5,099 nt of DNA from Lachnospiraceae bacterium UBA3287 (GTDB taxonomy: Bacteria > Bacillota > Clostridia > Lachnospirales > Lachnospiraceae), in assembly GCA_002362155.1 (NCBI GenBank), contig DETN01000041.1:1-5099 (forward strand), read 5' to 3'. Under the pieces are notes generated by a model. The model made no database searches and had not been told where the DNA came from. It saw nothing but the letters and a program-made list of their open reading frames with translations. This document shows, one piece after another, positions 1 to 5,099 of the stretch; the first letter of the stretch is position 1; each line of letters begins with the position of its first letter. Both the position numbers and the translations under genes were made by a program.

Positions 1-1317
1 CCCGATTTCGTAAAGAAGTCCCAGGTCCCAGAGAAGTCTGGAGCCTATATATTTGTCTCTGATATCCGCCGTCATGTAAAAGGCTGTCCTCACCTCTTCG
101 GAGGTATGGCCAAGCTCTTCGAAGGATGCCGGAGCCCCGATTTTTATGAGGATATCCCTGACTTTGTCCGGCGAAGGGACCTCCTCCCGGATGATGCCGC
201 AGATCCTGTCCCAGTTGTCCAGGATCTTTTCAAGCCTCCTGCTGTGGGACGCAGGATCGTATTTCCCTTCCTTCTCTTCCAGGAGGACCAGCTGGTCCGC
301 GCTTTTTCCAAGGAAGGCCCTAAGATCGATTTTCCAGTGGTCATAGCGGAAGCTTTTGACGGAGGCCAGGGCCTTTTCCCTGTCCGGCTTTATCTGCAGG
401 ATCCTTTCGTAGATCCCTGCACAGATCAGCTCCGCAGTGCCGCACTGGATGCCGTGGAGGTCAGAGGCTGTTCCCAATTCCTGGGCCCGCATGTCCCAGA
501 TGTGGGAGAAATAGTGCTCCATGCCGGACGCCGGTCTGGAGCAGCCCGCCATGGTCATGGCAAGGCCCGCCAGGATCAGGCCTTCCGTTACCGCTTCCAC
601 CGCTTCCGGGTCACGCCTTCTCAGTCCCTCCGCGTGGTCCGTGCACTGTCTTATACAGTTTCTGATCAGATCCGCTATGGCCGGGCAGTAATATTCCCCG
701 GTGACCAGATTTGAGATTCTCCATTCGCAGATGGACGTATATTTGGCGATCATATCCCCCATGCCGGCCTGGAGCATAGGAAGGGGCGCCTCCTTAAGGA
801 TATCCGTATCGCACAGGATGACCTGGGGATAAATGCTCTCCAGAGAGATCTTCAGACCGTCCCGGATCATGGAAGACGAGGAGGAGGCAAAGCCGTCCAT
901 GGAAGGGGCGGTCCCCAGCAGCATGAAAGGCCTTCCGGAGATCCTGGAAAGGAGCTTTGCCAGGTCATTGACCGTGCCGGAGCCAACGGCCAGGATACAG
1001 TCGCAGGAATAGTCGAAATGCATGACAGCGGACCCCATGGACCTTTCGTCAGGGGCCAGGGACTCTCCCTTATAAATGAACAGAGACCAGGGAATGCCGG
1101 CGTCCTTCAGGATGGAAAGGGCTCTTTTTCCGGCCGCCTCGAATGTTCTGGAATCGGCCAGGACAAAGGGCTTTTTGCCCAGGCTTTCGATCATTTCGGG
1201 AAGCTGATCTATGACTCCGATTCCGATCTCTGCCCGCACATCTCCCGGGCCATGAATCCTGCCGCAGGCAGGACAGGGCTTTTTAAAAGGCGCAAGTATT
1301 TTTAATGGATCTGACAT
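1..1317 (-). CDS. sn-glycerol-1-phosphate dehydrogenase-like protein (EgsA/AraM family), 3' end cut by window edge
   Basis: Reading from ATG at 1317 gives 439 codons without a stop, so the extreme C-terminus lies outside the window. The family uses NAD(P)H and a divalent metal to interconvert dihydroxyacetone phosphate and sn-glycerol-1-phosphate in the cytosol. Seen here: a dinucleotide-binding GSGTVNDLAK at residues 112-121, the family signature GTAPSMDGFASSSS at 135-148, AGMGDMIAK at 184-192, and MEHYFSHIWD at 266-275 followed by DLHGIQCG at 286-293. By family analogy D188, H268 and H288 are the metal ligands, and all are present. The end (SRLLWDLGLL, 426-435) resembles the AraM C-terminus, so little is missing. 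B. subtilis AraM is about 394 residues; this protein is longer. An N-terminal C15-x2-C18-x3-H22 motif is unusual. The start is fixed by AAGGAGG eight bases upstream. It follows the lactonase gene after 82 bases on the same strand. The family is secure; the exact substrate is not, and another polyol-phosphate is possible. Confidence 0.87.
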   Translation of the reverse strand, partial: MSDPLKILAPFKKPCPACGRIHGPGDVRAEIGIGVIDQLPEMIESLGKKPFVLADSRTFEAAGKRALSILKDAGIPWSLFIYKGESLAPDERSMGSAVMHFDYSCDCILAVGSGTVNDLAKLLSRISGRPFMLLGTAPSMDGFASSSSSMIRDGLKISLESIYPQVILCDTDILKEAPLPMLQAGMGDMIAKYTSICEWRISNLVTGEYYCPAIADLIRNCIRQCTDHAEGLRRRDPEAVEAVTEGLILAGLAMTMAGCSRPASGMEHYFSHIWDMRAQELGTASDLHGIQCGTAELICAGIYERILQIKPDREKALASVKSFRYDHWKIDLRAFLGKSADQLVLLEEKEGKYDPASHSRRLEKILDNWDRICGIIREEVPSPDKVRDILIKIGAPASFEELGHTSEEVRTAFYMTADIRDKYIGSRLLWDLGLLYEIG

Positions 1318-1325
1318 AAAGACTG

Positions 1326-1332
1326 CCTCCTT
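1326..1332 (-). promoter_or_regulatory. Ribosome binding site of the dehydrogenase-like gene
   Basis: The minus strand reads AAGGAGG here, eight bases before ATG at 1317. It is a full anti-16S match and decides the start of this gene. No in-frame stop at the left edge is visible, so the start is the only boundary that can be fixed. Confidence 0.85.
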
Positions 1333-1356
1333 GATGATTCTGATGCATGCCTGTTT

Positions 1357-1376
1357 TCCGGAGTTTCCTTTCCGGA
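1357..1376. repeat. Small TCCGGA inverted repeat in the lactonase-dehydrogenase gap
   Basis: TCCGGA occurs at 1357-1362 and 1371-1376, separated by eight bases, and can form a six-base stem. No T-run follows on either strand, so it is not a terminator. It could be a weak mRNA structure between the two genes, perhaps affecting stability, or chance, since TCCGGA is self-complementary. The rest of the 82-base gap holds the downstream ribosome binding site and no clear promoter. Confidence 0.4.
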
Positions 1377-1399
1377 TCCGTCTCCTTCATCTTTCCTTC

Positions 1400-2497
1400 T
1401 TACCAGAGGGTTAGGCAGGTGGGAGCCAGGAAGGGAAGGACGGGGCCTGCGGGGTGGAGTTTTCCTCTTTCCCTGTCCACAAGGATCTGGCTGACCCTGT
1501 CCGAGTCCTGATTGGCGATAAAGAGCCTGTCTCCCGCTATCACGAAGTCCCTGGGGGTAATGCCGCCGGAGGGCGCCAGATCCGAAAATCTCAGATATCC
1601 GTCCTCTTCCACCCTGAAGCAGACGATGCACTGGAAGCCCAGCCTGCAGGAGACAAAAAGAAACTTCCCGTCCTCGGACATCTTTATGGCGGCCCCGATG
1701 CTTAAGGGATCCGCAGTGGAGGGCACTTTCAGTTCAGGAGCAGAGGCAAAGCCGGGAAGGGCGTCGAAGGTTTCCTCGATCATCCATACCCCCTTTTTCT
1801 TTCTGCACAGGAAGATCTCCGCCGTCAGTTCCGAAAGGACATAAAGTCTGTCCCTGTGCAGGGGATCGAACACCAGGTGCCTGGGGCCGGAACCCTGGGG
1901 AAAGCAGATCTCGTCGTCCGTAGGTATGATCTCCTTTGCCGCATGGTCGGTCTGGTAGAGCATGACCTTGTCCTGGCCCAGATCCACCACAAAGAGGGTC
2001 CCGTCCCTTTCCGCCGCGAAGTGGACATGGGCCCGGTTCTGGCGGATCGGATGTGCGCTTTCGCCTTCGTGCAGGAAGGTGGAGAGAGGCTCCAGGGAGC
2101 CGTCCTCTTCTATTTCAAAGGCCGACAGGCTTCCCTTGCCGTAGCTGGCCGTATAGACCATATCTCCCCTGTCGGAAACGGAGATATGGCAGGGACCCAG
2201 ATAGTCCGAAGCGGACCTGGACAGAAGGGATGCCCCCTTTTCCGTCACTTCAAAGGCAAGGACGGCGCCGCCCGGCAGGTCCTTTTCGAAGGTATATAAA
2301 AAGCGCCTGTCTCCCTCTCCGGCCAGGGCCATGTAGGAGGGGGAAAAGAGAGTATCCAGGGTCCAAAGGGTCTTCATCCGCCCCTTTGCGGGATCCCCCC
2401 GGAACATGCCCAGGCTGGGCTGGTTCTTTTTTCCGTAGCCGCTTACCAGAAAGGTTACTTCCTGATCAGGGCTTGCATTATAACTGACTGCTGACAT
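1400..2497 (-). CDS. Lactonase family protein (6-phosphogluconolactonase-like seven-bladed beta-propeller)
   Basis: A 365-residue protein of the Pgl/YkgB lactonase family (PF10282 type), which hydrolyses sugar lactones such as 6-phosphogluconolactone in the cytosol; length is normal for the family (about 330-350 or slightly more). Visible blade motifs are GPCH at 101-104, TASYGKGSLSAFEI at 116-129, R152-Q153 with HVH at 157-159, DLGQDKV at 172-178, GSGPRHLVF at 202-210, SEDGKFLFVSCR at 274-285 and PRDFVIAGDRLFIANQDSD at 315-333. There is no signal peptide or membrane segment. The usual SNR in the blade near 283-285 is SCR here. GGAGGT five bases before ATG supports the start. It begins 25 bases after the MATE stop and is followed by the dehydrogenase-like gene, so co-transcription is likely. 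No zwf or gnd is seen nearby, so a role in the pentose phosphate pathway is only one option; another lactone may be the substrate. Confidence 0.9.
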   Translation of the reverse strand: MSAVSYNASPDQEVTFLVSGYGKKNQPSLGMFRGDPAKGRMKTLWTLDTLFSPSYMALAGEGDRRFLYTFEKDLPGGAVLAFEVTEKGASLLSRSASDYLGPCHISVSDRGDMVYTASYGKGSLSAFEIEEDGSLEPLSTFLHEGESAHPIRQNRAHVHFAAERDGTLFVVDLGQDKVMLYQTDHAAKEIIPTDDEICFPQGSGPRHLVFDPLHRDRLYVLSELTAEIFLCRKKKGVWMIEETFDALPGFASAPELKVPSTADPLSIGAAIKMSEDGKFLFVSCRLGFQCIVCFRVEEDGYLRFSDLAPSGGITPRDFVIAGDRLFIANQDSDRVSQILVDRERGKLHPAGPVLPFLAPTCLTLW

Positions 2498-2502
2498 AAC
2501 TT

Positions 2503-2508
2503 ACCTCC
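2503..2508 (-). promoter_or_regulatory. Ribosome binding site of the lactonase gene
   Basis: The minus strand reads GGAGGT, five bases before ATG at 2497. It occupies most of the 25-base gap after the MATE stop codon, leaving no room for a promoter of its own there. Confidence 0.8.
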
Positions 2509-2522
2509 AGAAACATGCAGTA

Positions 2523-3908
2523 TTAAAAATCCTGATCGCCCGGGAAATGCTCCCTGACAAAACGGGCGAACACATAGAAGGACAGAGAAACCGTCAGGAT
2601 ATCCGCCGTGAACTGCGACCATACGATCCCGTACATGCCGAAGATCCCGTTCAGCAGAAAAAGCATGGGGATATTGAAGACGGCCCAGCGGACGACTCCC
2701 AGGAAAAGGGCTTCCCTGCCCCTGCCGAAGCTGTTGAACAGATGGACGTGGAAAAAGCTCAGGAACATGAGGACCGTGGCCAGGGACCGGATCCTTAAAA
2801 AGCCGGTGCCCAGGGAGACCGTAGCCGCATCGTCTATGAAAAAGCGCATGATCAGGGGCGCCGAGACCTCGTACATGCAGATGCTGGCCAGGGCAAAGAC
2901 GATGCCCAGGGTCCTGGAAAAGCGTATGGTCTCATGCATCCTCTTATGGTCGCCCGACGCATAGTTGTAGGCCACGATGGGGACCATGCCCTGGCAGATG
3001 CCGATCCCCACGTTTAAGGGGAGCCTCTCCGCCTTCAGGACAATACCGATGGCAGCCAGGGCTGTATCGCTGTAGGAGGACATAAGGCGGTCGATCACCA
3101 CGTAGTCCAGATCAAAGAGCAGGGTGGACACCGAGGAAGGAATACCTACCGTAAAGATCATGCGGATGCTGGATCTGCGGGGCAGCCTTTTGGGGAAGCC
3201 CAGTCGAATCACAGAGTCCCGGCCCATCCTTCGGATGGTGACCAGGAAATAGGCGCAGGAAATGCAGTTGGACAGACAGGTGGCCGTACCGGCTCCCACG
3301 ATCTCCATCCCTCTGGGAAAAAGCAGGAACATAAAGATGGGATCCAGGATCATGTTGATGATGCCGCCCATCATGACGCCGAAGCCTGCTTTGCCGGATT
3401 CTCCAACGCTTCTGACCAGGTTGGAAAGGACATTGGTCATGACGGTGGGAATGCCGCCCAGAACGATGACGCAGAAGGCATAGGCGGCCGCAAATCCCTT
3501 TGTTTCGCTTCCGGCTCCCAGAAGGCCCAGCAGGGGATCCATAAAGATCAGGACCATAAGGGAGAAAAGGCCCCCGATCAGAAGGGAAAACCAGACGCTG
3601 AAGGATGATACCCTCTCTGCCTCTTCATTCTTCTTTTCTCCCAGGAGTCTTGAGATCTGGGAGCCTCCGCCCACGCCGGAGAGGCAGGCGATGGATATGG
3701 AGATGTTGAAGATGGGCAGGATCAGGGAGGCCCCGGCCACCATGGCCGGATTGTTGGTCCTTCCTATGAAAAAGGTATCCGCCATGTTGTAGATCAGGAC
3801 GATCAGCTGTCCCATGATGGTGGGAACTGCCATGGTCCTGACCGCCCGGGGCACGGGGAGACTTTCAAATATATCTGTGGTACTGTATTTACTGCTTTTT
3901 CCGAACAT
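2523..3908 (-). CDS. MATE family efflux transporter
   Basis: A 461-residue, very hydrophobic protein with about twelve predicted membrane segments in two homologous halves (roughly 26-45, 56-80, 100-125, 140-160, 175-197, 203-225; then 250-272, 283-315, 335-355, 372-395, 402-420, 423-450). MATE hallmarks are NMADTFFIGR at 41-50, RSVGESGKAGFGVMMGGIIN at 166-185 followed by LDPIFM (188-193), and QGMVPIVAYNYASGD at 306-320. The family exports drugs, cations or metabolites across the inner membrane in exchange for H+ or Na+; MepA/DinF-like bacterial members are the closest in style. The length is typical (440-470). The start is the only ATG after the in-frame stop at about 3942-3944, but its Shine-Dalgarno is weak (GGAAAAG, four bases away). 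It is the first gene after a terminator and a candidate promoter, and heads the likely operon with the lactonase and dehydrogenase-like genes. The substrate cannot be read from the sequence. Confidence 0.93.
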   Translation of the reverse strand: MFGKSSKYSTTDIFESLPVPRAVRTMAVPTIMGQLIVLIYNMADTFFIGRTNNPAMVAGASLILPIFNISISIACLSGVGGGSQISRLLGEKKNEEAERVSSFSVWFSLLIGGLFSLMVLIFMDPLLGLLGAGSETKGFAAAYAFCVIVLGGIPTVMTNVLSNLVRSVGESGKAGFGVMMGGIINMILDPIFMFLLFPRGMEIVGAGTATCLSNCISCAYFLVTIRRMGRDSVIRLGFPKRLPRRSSIRMIFTVGIPSSVSTLLFDLDYVVIDRLMSSYSDTALAAIGIVLKAERLPLNVGIGICQGMVPIVAYNYASGDHKRMHETIRFSRTLGIVFALASICMYEVSAPLIMRFFIDDAATVSLGTGFLRIRSLATVLMFLSFFHVHLFNSFGRGREALFLGVVRWAVFNIPMLFLLNGIFGMYGIVWSQFTADILTVSLSFYVFARFVREHFPGDQDF

Positions 3909-3943
3909 GTTTCTTTTCCGATTCCTTTTTGCTCTGCTTTTCT

Positions 3944-3952
3944 ACTATACCA
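3944..3952 (-). promoter_or_regulatory. Candidate extended -10 promoter of the MATE gene
   Basis: The minus strand reads TGG-TATAGT, which fits the extended -10 consensus TGn-TATAAT with one mismatch. Transcription would start near 3937 and leave a leader of roughly 28 bases before ATG at 3908. There is no good -35 hexamer; the best match overlaps the T-run of the upstream terminator, which extended -10 promoters tolerate. Its position directly after a terminator supports it. This is inference from pattern only. Confidence 0.5.
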
Positions 3953-3970
3953 TTCTTTGCTTCCCTGCTC

Positions 3971-4002
3971 TATAAAAAAAGCGGCCGCATGATGCCGGCC
4001 GC
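3971..4002 (-). terminator. Intrinsic terminator of the deformylase transcript
   Basis: On the minus strand a 7-base GC-only stem (GCGGCCG, 4002-3996, pairing with CGGCCGC, 3987-3981) encloses an 8-base loop and is followed at once by TTTTTTTATA (3980-3971). This is a classic rho-independent terminator. It separates the nucleotidyltransferase-deformylase unit from the MATE unit. In the plus direction the stem is followed by TCATTTTA, so activity in that direction would be weak at best. Confidence 0.88.
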
Positions 4003-4039
4003 TCATTTTACAAAGCAAAGAAATACAGTAAATTTCGCC

Positions 4040-4083
4040 GTACGAACAATCCACAGCGCATCTTCCCACCTTTTTGTTCGTAC
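4040..4083. repeat. Perfect 10-base inverted repeat with a 24-base spacer
   Basis: GTACGAACAA (4040-4049) is the exact reverse complement of TTGTTCGTAC (4074-4083). It lies eight bases past the deformylase stop codon and before the terminator. On the plus strand the second arm is followed by ACC and six T's, which resembles an intrinsic terminator facing the deformylase gene, although the loop is long and there is no plus-strand gene to serve. On the minus strand no T-run follows. It could be an RNA hairpin in the deformylase 3' untranslated region, an antisense terminator or a protein-binding site. Confidence 0.7.
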
Positions 4084-4091
4084 ACCTTTTT

Positions 4092-4502
4092 TCAGATCAG
4101 GATTCCTTCCAGGTGGTCCACTTCATGCTGGATGATCTGGGCCGTCCAGCCGCTGAAGCTCTCCCGGCGCTTCTTCCAGGAGCTGTCCAGATATTCCACC
4201 TCAATGTTCTCGTATCTGGTGGCAGTTCTGACTCCGGACAGGGAAAGGCAGCCTTCCTCCGTCTGGTAGGGGCCGCTCTTACTTACGATGACCGGATTGT
4301 ACATGACAAGGTTTACAAAACCCAGACTCACAATGATGATCCGCTTTCTGACCCCGATCATGTTGGCGGCCATGCCGGCGCACCTGTCCCGGTTGGCCGT
4401 AAGGGTATCCTGCAGGTCCTGTCCCACGGAAAGATCCGCTTTGGAAGCCGGATCTGATTTCTGTCCCAGGAAAAAGATGTCTCTTACGATCGGTCTGTTC
4501 AT
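4092..4502 (-). CDS. def: Peptide deformylase, short 136-residue form with variant motif I
   Basis: Peptide deformylase removes the formyl group from the initiator methionine of new proteins, using a metal held by one cysteine and two histidines. Motif II EEGCLSL (82-88, Cys85) and motif III QHEVDHLEG (125-133, His126, Glu127, His130) are intact. Motif I reads GMAANMIG (43-50), so Met48 sits where the conserved active-site glutamine (Gln50 in E. coli) is expected. The protein ends six residues after the HEVDH helix motif, without the C-terminal helix of the 169-residue E. coli enzyme. The ATG at 4502 is chosen over one 34 codons upstream because AAGGAGG (4513-4507) lies four bases ahead and homology to the family begins here. 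Its ATG overlaps the TGA of the upstream gene (ATGA), implying translational coupling. I recognise this short form as common in Clostridia; whether it is the housekeeping enzyme or a paralogue is not known from this window. Confidence 0.88.
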   Translation of the reverse strand: MNRPIVRDIFFLGQKSDPASKADLSVGQDLQDTLTANRDRCAGMAANMIGVRKRIIIVSLGFVNLVMYNPVIVSKSGPYQTEEGCLSLSGVRTATRYENIEVEYLDSSWKKRRESFSGWTAQIIQHEVDHLEGILI

Positions 4503-5099
4503 AATTCCTCCTTCAGCAGGCTGAAAAAGCATTCGTTCAGGTACTGCATATCTCTCTTTCGGTCGTCCTTCGTCTCTGCAAGAAGGGCTTTCTGCCTTTT
4601 GCATTCCGCCTCGATAAAGCCGATGATCTCCGGCATCTGGGGATTTAAGTCCTTCTCCTCCGTAACTGCCTTTTTCGCAAGGAGCTTCTCTATGGCCCCG
4701 TAAAGGGCAGGGGTAAGATCCTCCTCCCCCATCTCAAACAGGGTCAGGAGACTTGAAAACTCTACGGGAGGAGCTTCATGAAAGCGCCGGATCCAGCGGC
4801 AGCACAGAAGAGGCCGCAGGGCGTAGAAGTATTTCTTATACTTTACCTTGTCCCCCGTCAGATATTCCTTCAGGGTATGGCCGGCAATTCCGTAGTAGTG
4901 GTGCAGGGCAGCCTTCTTTGAAAAGCAGGAACCCTTAAGGGCAGCGATTTCCTCCCACTCCGGGGCTTTCCTGTAAACGATGGGGGAGGCTGTCCATTCC
5001 AGCAGATTGGGATTGCCCTTTCCCATGGCGTACATGGCCTTTTTCAGGTCCCATCCGTTGATATCCAGGACTTGGTCCAGCTGCCATTCGATGACGTCC
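4499..5099 (-). CDS. Predicted nucleotidyltransferase, C-terminal part (PF10127 / COG3541 type), 5' end cut by window edge
   Basis: The open frame continues past the internal ATG at 5035 to the right edge, giving 199 residues with no start in the window. The first residues read DVIEWQLDQVLDINGWDLKK, then KGNPNLLEWTASPIVY, KKYFYALRPLLCCRWI and PPVEFSSLL. These match, from memory, the conserved core of the RlaP/YcgL-like nucleotidyltransferase family (INGWDLKKAL, KsNPxLLEWLxSPIVY, YALRPLL-RWI). The catalytic N-terminal GS-containing polymerase-beta fold signature should lie upstream, outside the window, so activity cannot be judged. Family members are predicted to transfer nucleotides, and have been linked to RNA repair by genome context; the actual substrate is unknown. 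The protein is soluble and ends with a charged helical region (about 130-199 of the visible part). Its TGA overlaps the deformylase ATG, so the two are translated from one message. The family call is fairly secure, the function is not. Confidence 0.8.
   Translation of the reverse strand, partial: DVIEWQLDQVLDINGWDLKKAMYAMGKGNPNLLEWTASPIVYRKAPEWEEIAALKGSCFSKKAALHHYYGIAGHTLKEYLTGDKVKYKKYFYALRPLLCCRWIRRFHEAPPVEFSSLLTLFEMGEEDLTPALYGAIEKLLAKKAVTEEKDLNPQMPEIIGFIEAECKRQKALLAETKDDRKRDMQYLNECFFSLLKEEL
4507..4513 (-). promoter_or_regulatory. Ribosome binding site that fixes the deformylase start
   Basis: The minus strand reads AAGGAGG, then AATT, then ATG. The site lies inside the 3' end of the upstream coding region. 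It rules out the longer reading from 4604, whose extra 34 residues are an out-of-frame reading of the upstream gene. Confidence 0.88.

Larger units (their letters stand above)
3909..4091. other. Intergenic region between deformylase and MATE genes
   Basis: This 183-base AT-richer gap is the only sizeable non-coding stretch. From right to left it holds the 10-base inverted repeat, the intrinsic terminator and the candidate extended -10 promoter. The remaining bases (about 4003-4039) show nothing I can name. A GTG-started open frame running through it from 4069 crosses the terminator and the start of the MATE gene and has no recognisable content. Confidence 0.75.

Noticed and set aside
106..714. 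A 202-codon plus-strand open frame
   Set aside because: It lies entirely antisense to the dehydrogenase-like gene, whose protein has clear family motifs. The plus-strand product has no recognisable domain and there is no convincing ribosome binding site.
1357..1376. A terminator between lactonase and dehydrogenase-like genes
   Set aside because: The six-base TCCGGA stem has no following T-run on either strand.
1302..1631. A 109-codon minus-strand open frame spanning the lactonase 3' end and the gap
   Set aside because: It is out of frame with the lactonase, overlaps its propeller-coding end and runs into the dehydrogenase start. The product is basic and without family features.
1856..2487. 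Overlapping plus-strand open frames of 144-147 codons
   Set aside because: They are antisense to the lactonase gene and consist of low-information Arg/Pro/Gly-rich or unrecognisable sequence, as expected for shadows of a GC-biased gene.
3803..4069. An 88-codon minus-strand frame from GTG with AAAGGTGG upstream
   Set aside because: It would be read through the intrinsic terminator and overlaps the start of the MATE gene in another frame. The product has no recognisable content, so the apparent ribosome binding site is probably chance.
4040..4083. A LexA (SOS) box, because of the CGAAC and GTTCG half-sites
   Set aside because: The Firmicute SOS box needs CGAAC and GTTCG four bases apart; here they are about 28 bases apart, and no SOS gene start lies close by.
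4503..4604. A 34-residue N-terminal extension of the deformylase
   Set aside because: It overlaps the nucleotidyltransferase in another frame, and the AAGGAGG directly before ATG 4502 together with family length marks the true start.

Overview
The window is a stretch of chromosome-like DNA in which every gene I can support lies on the minus strand. Strong AAGGAGG-type ribosome binding sites, a short clostridial-type peptide deformylase and a MATE exporter suggest a Firmicute. A Clostridia member, possibly Lachnospiraceae with fairly high GC, is my best guess; this is inferred from protein style, not from a marker gene.

Reading in the direction of transcription (right to left), the first unit enters from the right edge. 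It holds the C-terminal part of a predicted nucleotidyltransferase (PF10127/COG3541 type), whose TGA overlaps the ATG of a 136-residue peptide deformylase in an ATGA junction. About 90 bases past the deformylase stop is a GC-only hairpin followed by a T-run, a convincing intrinsic terminator. Between the stop and the terminator lies a perfect 10-base inverted repeat with a 24-base spacer, whose role is unknown.

The second unit starts just beyond the terminator. A candidate extended -10 promoter (TGG-TATAGT) precedes a 461-residue MATE-family multidrug/solute exporter. This is followed after 25 bases by a 365-residue lactonase-family seven-bladed beta-propeller protein, and after 82 bases by a sn-glycerol-1-phosphate dehydrogenase-like (EgsA/AraM family) oxidoreductase that runs off the left edge very near its C-terminus. 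No terminator is visible between these three genes, so they plausibly form one operon. The combination of an exporter, a sugar-lactone-type hydrolase and a polyol-phosphate dehydrogenase would fit carbohydrate or polyol metabolism, but no shared substrate can be read from the sequence.

I see no mobile element, CRISPR array, RNA gene or clear new system. The most notable points are the atypical deformylase (Met in place of the motif I glutamine, and no C-terminal extension), its translational coupling to the nucleotidyltransferase, the unexplained inverted repeat, and the N-terminal CxxC-x3-H motif of the dehydrogenase.
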